From contig CALFUE010000070.1 of NCBI GenBank assembly GCA_937916345.1, forward strand, positions 1 to 23,454: a stretch of DNA of 23,454 nucleotides, in the 5' to 3' direction. This stretch comes from an uncultured bacterium (GTDB taxonomy: Bacteria; Bacillota; Clostridia; Lachnospirales; Lachnospiraceae). The position numbers and the translations under genes were made by a program. Under the pieces are notes generated by a model, which did not search any database, had not been told where the DNA came from, and saw nothing but the letters and a program-made list of their open reading frames with translations. Shown here piece by piece: positions 1-8,470 of the stretch (the first letter of the stretch is position 1; every line of letters begins with the position of its first letter).

Positions 1-899
1 ACATCGTCTGCTGTCAGCGCGTACTCCTCACTAGCGGGAGCCACCACCGGCTCGACGGATATCTGCTCAAAGCCCAACTCGTGAAGATGCTTCACATCCT
101 CCGAAAAGTCCGTGTTGAAATGTGTGTAGGTGCCGCGAACGTAGTAGTTCTTCTGGTTTCTGGACTTTGCGATATGCCTGAAGCGCGGTACTATCACGTC
201 ATAACTCGATCCCCTGCCTCCTGGAAATGCTCTCATGCGGTCGTTTACCTCCCGCCTTCCGTCAATGGAAAGCACCACATTTGACATCTCACTGTTCACG
301 AAATCAAGCATATCCCCGGTAAAAGCCACTCCATTTGTGGTAAGGGTAAAGCGGAATTTCTTTTTGCATTCCTCCTCACGGCTCCTGCCGTACTCAACCA
401 GCCGTCGAACTACATCGAAATTAAGTGTGGGTTCTCCACCAAAAAAATCCACCTCGAGATTAGTTCTCGTGCCGGAATTCTCTATAAGGAAATCCAGCGC
501 TCTCTTTCCCACCTCAAAGCTCATCAATCCCTTGTGCTCCGCGTCGTGATACCTGCCCTCCTCAGCAAAGCAGTAACGGCAGGAGAGATTACAGTCGTGT
601 GCTATGTGCAGGCACAACGCCTTTACCACGGTGGGACGCTTCTTGTAATCAATGACTCTGTCGCGATATTCATCGCCGGTGAAAAGTTCTCCGGCGTCAA
701 TAAGCTCTCTTATCTCATCTATGGCTTCTTCCAACTCCGGGGCATCATATCTGTCCGAGAGAGAAGCGACGAGAGCTTTTGGGCTGCTGCCCTCCCACGC
801 ATCGATCAACTCACGCGTCATATCGTCCACGATATGTATCGAGCCGCTGTCTACATCCAATACTATATTTAGTTCGCCCTGTCTGTATGTATGTACCAT
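1..899 (-). CDS. scfB: SCIFF peptide radical SAM maturase (partial, C-terminus beyond left edge)
   Basis: This is the radical SAM enzyme that installs thioether crosslinks between Cys side chains and other residues of the SCIFF precursor. An open frame of 299 codons runs off the left edge. Residues 1-90 form an acidic N-terminal region of the kind that binds the leader peptide in this family, opening MVHTYRQGELNIVLDVDSG. The radical SAM cluster motif CxxxCxxC is C103, C107 and C110 (CNLSCRYC). DFFGGEPTLN (151-160), the conserved GGEP motif, and LTTNG (186-190) follow. The SPASM domain with auxiliary iron-sulfur cluster ligands, expected downstream, is not in the window. The start ATG at 899 matches the usual family N-terminus, but its ribosome site is weak. 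It lies 64 bases downstream of the six-cysteine precursor gene, which makes the family assignment firm. Family roles are established knowledge; the substrate pairing is inferred from adjacency. Confidence 0.95.
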   Translation of the reverse strand, partial: MVHTYRQGELNIVLDVDSGSIHIVDDMTRELIDAWEGSSPKALVASLSDRYDAPELEEAIDEIRELIDAGELFTGDEYRDRVIDYKKRPTVVKALCLHIAHDCNLSCRYCFAEEGRYHDAEHKGLMSFEVGKRALDFLIENSGTRTNLEVDFFGGEPTLNFDVVRRLVEYGRSREEECKKKFRFTLTTNGVAFTGDMLDFVNSEMSNVVLSIDGRREVNDRMRAFPGGRGSSYDVIVPRFRHIAKSRNQKNYYVRGTYTHFNTDFSEDVKHLHELGFEQISVEPVVAPASEEYALTADD

Positions 900-917
900 T
901 TTTATGTAAAGCGCACG

Positions 918-943
918 AAAAACAAGCGGGTCATACACCCGCT
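918..943 (-). terminator. Terminator-like hairpin between scfA and scfB
   Basis: On the minus strand AGCGGGT, a five-base loop and ACCCGCT form a perfect 7-bp stem (925-943), followed directly by TGTTTTTC (924-917). This has the form of a short Rho-independent terminator. It sits in the 64-base gap between the precursor and maturase genes, so it could act as a partial terminator or as a 3' end that stabilises a short scfA transcript. No separate promoter for scfB is evident in the remaining bases. Confidence 0.65.
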
Positions 944-963
944 ATATCCTAAGTACAGACAGA

Positions 964-1107
964 TCACTTGCTCTGCTCACAGGTCTGATTGCCTACTGTG
1001 CAGCTGGTCTTGCATGCTGACTGGCATGATGTCTGGCACTCGCCGCATCCGCCCTTCTTTACTGTGTCCGAAAGCTTTCTTACAGCTAAAGTCTTGATGT
1101 GCTTCAT
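964..1107 (-). CDS. scfA: SCIFF precursor peptide (six cysteines in forty-five residues)
   Basis: A 47-codon gene encodes the ribosomal precursor of a thioether-bridged peptide (ranthipeptide class). It begins MKHIKTLAVRKLSDTVKK, the conserved leader-like segment, then GG and a cysteine-rich core with C21, C24, C28, C32, C36 and C43, containing CQSACKTSCTV, the hallmark of the SCIFF family. The six cysteines fall within 23 residues. An AGGAGG ribosome site at 1113-1118 lies five bases before the ATG, much stronger than that of the maturase gene. A good promoter lies about 60-85 bases upstream, and a terminator-like hairpin follows 20 bases after the stop. The gene is easily missed because of its length. 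The family's modification is established; the mature product's function is debated, with signalling roles proposed. Confidence 0.97.
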   Translation of the reverse strand: MKHIKTLAVRKLSDTVKKGGCGECQTSCQSACKTSCTVGNQTCEQSK

Positions 1108-1164
1108 TTCGTCCTCCTCTGATAATACCTGTCAAACAGTGTACCCCTTTTTCGCTAAAGTAAA

Positions 1165-1193
1165 TTTATAACATAAAAAAATCCTGATTTCAA
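1165..1193 (-). promoter_or_regulatory. Predicted sigma-A promoter of scfA
   Basis: On the minus strand TTGAAA (1193-1188) is followed by a 17-base AT-rich spacer and TATAAA (1170-1165). Transcription would start near 1158, giving a leader of about 50 bases before the scfA ATG. The promoter starts about 30 bases after the thrH stop, which separates the SCIFF cassette from the upstream genes. Confidence 0.65.
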
Positions 1194-1221
1194 TATAAAT
1201 ATATACAAATTTATGGCTGTC

Positions 1222-1830
1222 TCACAGCGCTTTTTTTATTGCATCAAGGAGCTCTCCGTACTCCTCAAAGGCGGGGAGCTCAGGGTGATCTGCCTTTATC
1301 GCATCCGTCGACCTGAAGAGAAAGCCTGCTTTTGAGGCCTCTATCATCGCCAGATCATTGTGTGAATCGCCGGCAGCTATCGTCTCAAAACCCGCGGACT
1401 GCAGAGCTTTCACGGTAGTAAGCTTGCTTTTTTCACAGCGCATCCGAAAGCCCGTGATGGTTCCATCCTGCCCCACCTCGAGGGTATTGCAGAAAAGAGT
1501 GGGATAGCCCAGCTTTTTCATCAGCGGCATGGCAAACTGCGTAAAAGTGTCGCTCAAAATGATGACCTGTGTGATGCTCCTCAGCTCATCCAGAAATTCC
1601 CCGGCTCCCGGGAATGGGTCGATATCGGCGATGGTGTCAGTGATCTCCTTCAGACCTAAATGATGCTCATGCAGTATGTCTATCCGAAATCTCATCAGCT
1701 TGCCGTAATCGGGCTCATCCCGGGTGGTGCGTCTCAGCTCCGGTATGCCTGCGGCTTCCGAAAACGCTATCCATATCTCCGGGACTACTACTCCCTCCAT
1801 GTCCAGACAAACTACATTCAGATCACTCAT
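1222..1830 (-). CDS. thrH: ThrH-like HAD phosphatase (phosphoserine phosphatase / homoserine phosphotransferase family)
   Basis: A 202-residue haloacid dehalogenase-family enzyme closely resembling ThrH, which in Pseudomonas hydrolyses phosphoserine and can move the phosphate to homoserine. The nucleophile motif is near the N-terminus (CLDMEGVVVPEIW; D10 nucleophile, E12 as the second acidic residue). VIILSDTF is motif II and AAGDSHNDLAMI is motif III/IV with its metal-binding aspartates. The length equals the family norm of about 205 residues. I start it at ATG 1830, eight bases after AGGAG; an in-frame GTG at 1833 is an alternative. The ribosome site overlaps the stop of the GNAT gene (gap 11 bases), so the two are probably translationally coupled. 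Whether it acts in serine biosynthesis or as a homoserine kinase bypass cannot be told from this window. Confidence 0.9.
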   Translation of the reverse strand: MSDLNVVCLDMEGVVVPEIWIAFSEAAGIPELRRTTRDEPDYGKLMRFRIDILHEHHLGLKEITDTIADIDPFPGAGEFLDELRSITQVIILSDTFTQFAMPLMKKLGYPTLFCNTLEVGQDGTITGFRMRCEKSKLTTVKALQSAGFETIAAGDSHNDLAMIEASKAGFLFRSTDAIKADHPELPAFEEYGELLDAIKKAL

Positions 1831-1841
1831 CACAATAACTC

Positions 1842-2708
1842 CTATAATTCCAATTGATAGTGTAATACCTCGTGCCCCTTAACCTCCACCGCTCCCATCA
1901 GCACAAAGTCGAATTTCTCCGCCAGGTGGATGGAGATAACATTGTCAGGGTGTATGAAACAGCTCAGGGTGGCGAAATCGTAAAGGTTTTGCCTGGCGTA
2001 GTCGATGAGAGCCGCGATCACCTCACTGGCGATGCCCTGCATCTGCATCTCCTTCGCTATGATATAGCCCAGCTCCAGAGACGCGTCAGAGTCGCCCGCG
2101 CCATGGGAAAAGCCTGCCCTCCCGATTATCTCGTGAGTATCCTTGTCGCAGACCACCCACATTCCATAGCCGTAGAACCTGTATATGGTATCTATGTACT
2201 TTCTTATGTATTCCTCCTCTTCTTCTCTGTCGAAGAGGTTTTCCATATAATCCGTGATGCCCGGGGCGTCATAGATCTCAAAGATACGGCCCAGATCGTC
2301 AAGAGATATCTCCCGGAGTATGGTTCGCTCAGTGATCAGCACATTCCAGGGTACCCCCTCGTTCCTCTTTACGATACGGTCAATAAACTCTATATCAACC
2401 CCCTCCATACCGATGGAGAGGATGTCACAGGTGAGCCCGTCCTCCTCCCTTCCGGGAAGCGTCACGCCGATAGTCGCCATACTCCTGTTCTTTGCCGCGA
2501 CGAGAAGCTCCTCGTCCGAGGATATGAGAACACAGTCCGGGAGATATATACCGGTAAGGCTCATTATCACCTGAACATTCAGGCCGCAGTCATCACCATC
2601 AGCCCATATCCTCATGACATCGGCTGCATATTCGGCCTCCAGCTCATCACTTATAAGAATCGTGCGAACTGTCAGATTGTCCCGTATGAACTCCTCGACC
2701 TCGCCCAT
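1842..2708 (-). CDS. GNAT acetyltransferase with an extra N-terminal domain
   Basis: The 288 residues fall in two parts. Residues about 127-288 are a RimJ/RimL-type GNAT fold: RTILREISLDDL opens the domain, ELGYIIAK (212-219) is a core strand, QMQGIASEV (222-230) is the acetyl-CoA pyrophosphate loop (QxxGxA), and FIHPDNVISIHLAEKFDF (251-268) is the C-terminal motif. Residues 1-120 form a separate alpha/beta domain with strands such as RTILISDE, DCVLISSDEE and MATIGVTLPG. It resembles the core of a HAD-like or Rossmann domain, but I see no catalytic DxD or GxGxxG motif. The acceptor substrate is unknown. The ribosome site is weak. It lies 23 bases after glgP and is followed closely by the ThrH gene, suggesting one transcript of the three. 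Confidence 0.85.
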   Translation of the reverse strand: MGEVEEFIRDNLTVRTILISDELEAEYAADVMRIWADGDDCGLNVQVIMSLTGIYLPDCVLISSDEELLVAAKNRSMATIGVTLPGREEDGLTCDILSIGMEGVDIEFIDRIVKRNEGVPWNVLITERTILREISLDDLGRIFEIYDAPGITDYMENLFDREEEEEYIRKYIDTIYRFYGYGMWVVCDKDTHEIIGRAGFSHGAGDSDASLELGYIIAKEMQMQGIASEVIAALIDYARQNLYDFATLSCFIHPDNVISIHLAEKFDFVLMGAVEVKGHEVLHYQLEL

Positions 2709-2731
2709 GAGTACATCCCACTGTCTGCTGA

Positions 2732-5188
2732 CTAAACCTCAACCTTCATCCTGTCAAGATGCCAGATCTCATCCACATACTGCTGTATCGTACGGTCTGA
2801 TGAGAATTTTCCGGCATGCGCCACATTTAATATGGCCTTTCTTGCCCACTCGCTCTCGTTCTCATAGAGCTTTAACACCCTTTCATGAGCCTGAACATAG
2901 CTCCTGAAATCGGCGAGAGTGAAATACATGTCTGCCTTTGAGGTAGACTCGGTGTTCAGCAGCGAGTTGTAGATATCGCGGAAGAGCTCGGGATCGTAGG
3001 GTGTATAGAAGCCGTTTATCAGCTGCATCAGCACCTGTCTGATCTCAGGATCCGAGTTGAATATATCCATTGGATTGTAGTCATTATTTCTCTCATGCTC
3101 GATAACCTGATCCGAAGTCATACCAAATATGATGATATTGTCCTCTCCGACCTCCTCGGCCATTTCCACATTCGCGCCGTCCATCGTTCCGATGGTGATG
3201 GCTCCGTTCAACATATACTTCATGTTTCCGGTTCCGGAAGCCTCCTTGGAAGCTGTGGAGATCTGCTCGCTGACATCCGCGCCGGCCGTGATGATCTCCG
3301 CGTTTGAAACGCAGTAATCCTCAATGAATACGACTTTTATTTTCCCGTTTATCGAAGAATCGTTGTTTATCACCTCAGCCACACTGTTGATAAGCTTGAT
3401 GGTGAGCTTTGCGATGCGGTAGCCCGCTGCCGCCTTTGCGCCGAAAATGAATACCTGCGGCTGCATATCAAGAGAGGGATTCTCCTTGAGCTTGTTGTAG
3501 AGATACATCACATGAAGGATATTCAAAAGCTGTCTCTTGTACTCGTGGAGTCTCTTGGTCTGGCAGTCAAATATAGCTCTGGGATTCAGAACGATGCCGT
3601 TATGCTCCTCAATATATTTGGCCAGACGAACCTTGTTCTGGTATTTGATATTCATAAACTCCTGACGGCACCTCTCGTCATCCGCATAGATAGCCAGCTT
3701 CTCCAGATGAGAGAGGTTGGTGATCCAGTCGTCTCCGATCTTTGATGTGATCCAGTCTGAGAGCAGCGGATTCGCGTGGAGCAGGAAGCGACGCTGTGTG
3801 ATACCGTTTGTCTTGTTGTTGAACTTCTGCGGGAAGAGCTCATAGAAATCCTTTAATACCTTTGTCTTTAATATCTCTGTATGGAGAGCAGCCACGCCGT
3901 TCACGGAGAAGCCTGCCGCGATGGCAAGATTTGCCATGCGGATCTGCCCGTCGTAAACTATGGCCATGGTTCTGATCTTGTCAGAATTATTCGGGAAGGA
4001 AGCCTGTATCTGAAGGATAAACCTGCGGTTGATCTCCTCCACGATCTGATAAACCCTGGGGAGCAGACGTGAGAATATCTCGATGGGCCATTTTTCCAGA
4101 GCCTCAGCCATAATGGTATGATTCGTGTAGGCACAGGTCTTTGTGGTGATATCCCACGCGGTGTTCCACTCCAGATGATATTCATCCAACAGTATCCTCA
4201 TAAGCTCTGCCACCACAACTGTCGGGTGCGTATCATTCATCTGTATCGCAACCTTTTCATACAGGCGCTTGATATCGCTGTGATTCTTCATGTATTTCGC
4301 GATGGCGCGCTGAAGAGATGCAGATACGAAGAAGTACTGCTGCTTCAGCCTCAGCTCCTTGCCCTGTACATGGTCATCCTTCGGGTAGAGGACATCTACC
4401 AGGTTTCTCGCCAGGTTCTCCTGCTCCACAGCCTTGCGGTAATCTCCCTTGTCGAAGCTCTCCAGCTCGAAGCACTCAATAGCCTCCGCATCCCATATCA
4501 TCAATGTGTTTACCACATTATTCTTGTAGCCGACGATAGGCATATCATATGGCACCGCACGGACTGCGCGGTAGTCCTTGTGAACGAATATCTGTCTGCC
4601 GGTCTGGTCTGTCTCAGTTGCCACATAGCCGCCGAAACGCACCTCTACAGCATGCTCGGGGCGACGCAGCTCGAAGGGATAGCCATCCTTGAGCCAGTTG
4701 TCCGGACGCTCCACCTGAAATCCGTTCTCGATCTTCTGGCGAAACATTCCGTAACGGTATCTGATACCGCATCCGTACGCAGGATATCCCAATGTTGAGA
4801 GGGATTCCATAAAGCAGGCCGCGAGCCTTCCCAATCCTCCGTTTCCAAGGGCAGGATCTCTCTCCTGATCCTCAATGATATTTATGTCAATCCCAAGTTC
4901 TTCCAGAGCCTCAGCTACCTCCTTGTAAGCACCGAGGTTTATCAGGTTGTTGCCGAGAGCGCGTCCAACGAGAAACTCCATGGACATGTAGTAGACCATC
5001 TTTGGATCTGTGTCATCCATCACCTTCTGAGTGGCGATCCACCTGTCTATAACCTGATCCTCAACCGCTGCCGCCACTGCCTGGTAAAGCTCGGTCTTGC
5101 TGGCCTCGTCGGGATGCTTGCGGAACTGTGTGCGGATGTTATCCTTCACGACCTTGATGAAATCCTCTTTGTTGAATGGCTTGCTCAT
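2732..5188 (-). CDS. glgP: Glycogen/starch/maltodextrin phosphorylase
   Basis: An 818-residue GT35 phosphorylase that cleaves alpha-1,4-glucans with phosphate to release glucose 1-phosphate. The pyridoxal-phosphate signature EASGTGNMKYMLNGAITIGT is complete, with Schiff-base Lys at residue 657. Other family blocks are present: ALGNGGLGRLAACFMES near the N-terminus, MNDTHPTVVVAELMR, and KRLHEYKRQLLNILHV. Full-length enzymes are about 800-830 residues, so it is intact. The start is ATG 5188, preceded by GGAGGAG six bases upstream; an in-frame TTG at 5203 overlaps that ribosome site and is rejected. The 70-base gap after ileS contains an imperfect hairpin next to the ribosome site but no convincing terminator. 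Acts in cytoplasmic glycogen or maltodextrin use. Confidence 0.97.
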   Translation of the reverse strand: MSKPFNKEDFIKVVKDNIRTQFRKHPDEASKTELYQAVAAAVEDQVIDRWIATQKVMDDTDPKMVYYMSMEFLVGRALGNNLINLGAYKEVAEALEELGIDINIIEDQERDPALGNGGLGRLAACFMESLSTLGYPAYGCGIRYRYGMFRQKIENGFQVERPDNWLKDGYPFELRRPEHAVEVRFGGYVATETDQTGRQIFVHKDYRAVRAVPYDMPIVGYKNNVVNTLMIWDAEAIECFELESFDKGDYRKAVEQENLARNLVDVLYPKDDHVQGKELRLKQQYFFVSASLQRAIAKYMKNHSDIKRLYEKVAIQMNDTHPTVVVAELMRILLDEYHLEWNTAWDITTKTCAYTNHTIMAEALEKWPIEIFSRLLPRVYQIVEEINRRFILQIQASFPNNSDKIRTMAIVYDGQIRMANLAIAAGFSVNGVAALHTEILKTKVLKDFYELFPQKFNNKTNGITQRRFLLHANPLLSDWITSKIGDDWITNLSHLEKLAIYADDERCRQEFMNIKYQNKVRLAKYIEEHNGIVLNPRAIFDCQTKRLHEYKRQLLNILHVMYLYNKLKENPSLDMQPQVFIFGAKAAAGYRIAKLTIKLINSVAEVINNDSSINGKIKVVFIEDYCVSNAEIITAGADVSEQISTASKEASGTGNMKYMLNGAITIGTMDGANVEMAEEVGEDNIIIFGMTSDQVIEHERNNDYNPMDIFNSDPEIRQVLMQLINGFYTPYDPELFRDIYNSLLNTESTSKADMYFTLADFRSYVQAHERVLKLYENESEWARKAILNVAHAGKFSSDRTIQQYVDEIWHLDRMKVEV

Positions 5189-5199
5189 ATCTTTCTCCT

Positions 5200-5224
5200 C
5201 CAATAATACCGGTTTATTATCCGG
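5200..5224 (-). promoter_or_regulatory. Imperfect hairpin in the glgP leader
   Basis: On the minus strand CCGGATAATA pairs with TATTATTGG (nine pairs including one G-T, one bulged base) around the loop AACCGG. Its 3' arm abuts and partly covers the GGAGGAG ribosome site of glgP, so folding could lower ribosome access. It also contains GATAAT and TATTAT, either of which could be a -10 box, though no good -35 accompanies them. The function is speculative. Confidence 0.25.
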
Positions 5225-5258
5225 TTTTTCATATCTTTATAAGCTTAAAGCTGTTTGA

Positions 5259-8200
5259 TCATACCTTTTTCACTGATAAGCTGACCTTTTCCCTGTTTAT
5301 ATCCCACTCCTTGACATAGCCACAATCATCTACTCCGGACAGAATCGAATCGGCCAGGACATCGTGGGCTATCTCCTCTCCGAAGCGCGATAATATATCT
5401 GTTATGACAGGTGTTGCCGCGTAACCGATCTCAATGCGATCCATCACCTCAAAGCCGGCTTCCTTTCTCATTGTCTGAAGCTTGCTGATGAGCTCCCTTA
5501 CGAAGCCCTCGTCAATGAGTTCGGGAGTCAGCATCGTGTCGATCACCACGGTGTATTTCCCGTCGCTGGCTGCGGAATAGCCTTCCACCTGCGCCAGGTC
5601 GATCAAAAGATCCTCTCTGTAGAGTTCTATCTCATCGGAGATCTCCGGAAATCTCAAGGGTTCTCCGGCATCGAGCTTTGCGATGGCAGCTGTACCATCG
5701 AGGTTCCCCAGAGCCTCCTTTATCCGCCCCAGGAATTTGCCGTATTTGGGGCCAACAGTCTTTAACTGAGGCTTGAAGGTGTAGGTCGTATATCTTGACA
5801 GATCATCGCTGAATTCGATTTTCTTGACATTAAGCTCATCCGCGAGGATGTTCACATAAAACCCGGAAAGCCCCTCGGGCGCCTGCACGAACATTGAGCC
5901 GACAGGCTGTCTGTTCTTGATACTTGCCTGATTTCTCGCCGCGCTGCCCAGTGTCTTTATCTTTAAGACACTCTCCATAGCGCGCTCAAGCTCAGGGTCT
6001 GTCATTGACTCATCCGCCGTCGGGAAATCGCAGAGATGCACTGATTCAGGCGCATTCTTATCCAGGCTCACCACCAGATTCCTGTAAATATCATCAGCCA
6101 TAAACGGTATCATGGGAGCCGCGCATTTTGCCACCGTAACCAAAGCAGTGTAGAGAGTCATGTAGGCGTTTATCTTGTCGCTCTCCATGCCCTTTGCCCA
6201 AAATCTCTCACGGCTGCGCCGCACGTACCAATTGCTCATATCGTCCACGAAGTCGTCCAATGCCCTGGCAGCCTCGGGGATCCTGTAATTCTCCAGATCA
6301 CTGTCAACCTCTTTTATCAGTGTGTTGAGCTTTGACAGAAGCCATCTGTCCATGACCGGGAGATCCTCTTTGTTAATGGTGTATTTCGTGGCGTCAAAAT
6401 CGTCAATATTAGCGTAGAGCACGAAGAAAGCGTATGTGTTCCACAGCGTTCCCATGAACTTGCGCTGTCCCTCCACCACTGCCTTTCCGTGGAAGCGGTT
6501 GGGCAGCCATGGGGCGGAATTGATGTAGAAATACCAGCGGATCGCGTCTGCTCCGTAGGTTTCCAGCGCATCGAAAGGATCCACCGCATTGCCCTTGCTC
6601 TTGCTCATTTTCTGGCCGTTCTCATCCTGAACATGCCCAAGTACTATGACATTCTCATAAGGCGACTTGTCAAAGAGCAGCGTGGACTCCGCCATCAGCG
6701 AGTGGAACCATCCTCTGGTCTGATCCACGGCCTCGGAAATGAACTGGGCCGGGAACTGCTGCTCAAAGATATCCTTGTTCTCGAAGGGATAATGGTGCTG
6801 CGCGAAGGGCATTGCGCCGGAATCGAACCAGCAGTCGATGACCTCCGGCACTCTCTTCATGGGATTGCCGCACTTCTTACAGGGGATCGTTATTGCATCA
6901 ATATAGGGGCGGTGAAGCTCCACAGTCTTTGCGCTCTCATCGCCTGAGAGCCCGAAAAGCTCGTCGCGCGAACCCACGCAGACTCTCTCGCCGCAGTCTT
7001 CACATTCCCAGATATTGAGGGGCGTACCCCAGTAACGGTTTCTGGATATAGCCCAGTCCTGGATATTCTCCAGCCAGTTGCCGAAGCGCCCTTTTCCGAT
7101 GGATTCCGGGATCCAGTTCACAGTGTTGTTGTTCTTTATCAGCTGATCCTTTACCGCTGTCTCCTTAATGTACCAGGACTCTCTCGCGTAGTAGATGAGC
7201 GGCGTGTCACATCTCCAGCAGTGGGGATACTCATGCTCGAATTTTGGCGCAGAGAAAAGCTTTCCCGCCGCTTCCAAATCCTTCAATATCATCGGATCCG
7301 CCTTCTTCACGAAGACGCCGGCGTAGCCGGTCTCCTCTGTCATCTCACCCTTGCTGTTTACGAACTGCACCAGCGGCAGATCGTATTTGCGGCCCACATT
7401 GGCGTCGTCTTCACCGAAGGCGGGGGCGATATGCACGATACCGGTACCGTCTGTCATGGTGACATAGCTATCACACACCACATAGTGAGCCTTTTTTCCG
7501 AGGCGCTCCACTTCCTTTCCGGTGCAATCAAAGAGGGGCTCATACTCCATCCTCTCCAGATCCGTGCCCTTGTAAGTTTCTATAACCTCGCAGGCGCTCT
7601 TTCCCTCTTCTGCCAATGACCCCAGAACCGTGTCCGTGAGAGCCTGCGCCAGAATATAGGTATAGCCGTCTGCCGCCTTCACTCTAACATAAGTCTCCTC
7701 CGGATTTACGCAGAGAGCCACATTCGAGGGCAGCGTCCAGGGGGTGGTTGTCCATGCCAGTATATAGGCATCCTCACCCTTTATCTTGAAACGGGCTATG
7801 GCAGAGCGTTCCTTTACGGTCTTGTAACCCTGTGAAACCTCGGCGCTGGAGAGCGGTGTCCCGCAGCGGGGGCAATAGGGCACGATCTTGAAGCCCTTGT
7901 ACAATAGTCCCTTGTCCCAAATTGTCCTTAAAGCCCACCATTCAGACTCTATATAGTTATCTTCATAGGTAACATAAGGATCGTCCATATCAGCCCAGAA
8001 GCCGACGGTACCGGAGAAATCCTCCCACATACCTTTGTACTTCCAGACGGATTCCTTACACTGCCTGATAAAGGGCTCAATGCCGTATTCCTCGATCTGA
8101 TCCTTGCCGTTCAGACCCAGTGCCTTTTCCACCTCCAGCTCCACGGGGAGCCCGTGGGTATCCCAGCCCGCCTTTCTAGGCACAAAATAGCCCTTCATGG

Positions 8201-8420
8201 TGCGGTATCTGGGGATCATGTCCTTTATGACACGTGTCAGGACATGACCGATGTGAGGCTTGCCGTTGGCAGTGGGGGGACCGTCATAAAAGGTGTAGGT
8301 AGGTCCCTCCTTCCTCTGCTCCATGCTCTTCCTGAATATATCGTTTTCTTTCCAAAAGCTTTCGATCGTTTTCTCTCTGTCTGCAAATTTCAGTTCTTTA
8401 TCTACTTTTGCGTATTTCAT
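5259..8420 (-). CDS. ileS: Isoleucyl-tRNA synthetase, long eukaryote-like (type 2) form
   Basis: A 1053-residue class I synthetase that charges tRNA-Ile. The HIGH motif is at residues 56-59 (GKPHIGH) and KMSKS at 604-608. The first region carries TYTFYDGPPTANGKPHIGHV, typical of the type 2 IleRS group, which tends to be naturally mupirocin-tolerant. Editing domain motifs follow (AWTTTPWTLPSN, GTGIVHIAPAFGEDD). Cys pairs CPRCGTPL, CWRCDTPL, CEDCGERVC and CKKCG suggest zinc sites. The C-terminal extension after the anticodon-binding domain (ending about residue 1053) also fits type 2. The start is ATG 8420 with AGGGG five bases upstream; an in-frame GTG at 8438 is less likely. Only 96 bases separate it from the preceding stop, so there is no room for a usual T-box leader. 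The adjacent hairpin element contributes a possible -35. Confidence 0.97.
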   Translation of the reverse strand: MKYAKVDKELKFADREKTIESFWKENDIFRKSMEQRKEGPTYTFYDGPPTANGKPHIGHVLTRVIKDMIPRYRTMKGYFVPRKAGWDTHGLPVELEVEKALGLNGKDQIEEYGIEPFIRQCKESVWKYKGMWEDFSGTVGFWADMDDPYVTYEDNYIESEWWALRTIWDKGLLYKGFKIVPYCPRCGTPLSSAEVSQGYKTVKERSAIARFKIKGEDAYILAWTTTPWTLPSNVALCVNPEETYVRVKAADGYTYILAQALTDTVLGSLAEEGKSACEVIETYKGTDLERMEYEPLFDCTGKEVERLGKKAHYVVCDSYVTMTDGTGIVHIAPAFGEDDANVGRKYDLPLVQFVNSKGEMTEETGYAGVFVKKADPMILKDLEAAGKLFSAPKFEHEYPHCWRCDTPLIYYARESWYIKETAVKDQLIKNNNTVNWIPESIGKGRFGNWLENIQDWAISRNRYWGTPLNIWECEDCGERVCVGSRDELFGLSGDESAKTVELHRPYIDAITIPCKKCGNPMKRVPEVIDCWFDSGAMPFAQHHYPFENKDIFEQQFPAQFISEAVDQTRGWFHSLMAESTLLFDKSPYENVIVLGHVQDENGQKMSKSKGNAVDPFDALETYGADAIRWYFYINSAPWLPNRFHGKAVVEGQRKFMGTLWNTYAFFVLYANIDDFDATKYTINKEDLPVMDRWLLSKLNTLIKEVDSDLENYRIPEAARALDDFVDDMSNWYVRRSRERFWAKGMESDKINAYMTLYTALVTVAKCAAPMIPFMADDIYRNLVVSLDKNAPESVHLCDFPTADESMTDPELERAMESVLKIKTLGSAARNQASIKNRQPVGSMFVQAPEGLSGFYVNILADELNVKKIEFSDDLSRYTTYTFKPQLKTVGPKYGKFLGRIKEALGNLDGTAAIAKLDAGEPLRFPEISDEIELYREDLLIDLAQVEGYSAASDGKYTVVIDTMLTPELIDEGFVRELISKLQTMRKEAGFEVMDRIEIGYAATPVITDILSRFGEEIAHDVLADSILSGVDDCGYVKEWDINREKVSLSVKKV

Positions 8421-8470
8421 GTCATCCCCTGCTCTCACAGATTCTCAAATACCCATTTCATCCTAATACA

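Noticed and set aside
1213..1228. Small inverted repeat GCTGT-CTC-ACAGC at the thrH stop as a terminator
   Set aside because: The stem is only five pairs and overlaps the stop codon, with no T-run directly after it.
1872..2735. A 287-codon open frame on the plus strand
   Set aside because: It is antisense to the GNAT gene, whose motifs are clear; it has no ribosome site and no recognisable motif.
4118..4798. A 226-codon open frame on the plus strand
   Set aside because: It lies inside glgP on the other strand and is explained by codon bias of that gene.
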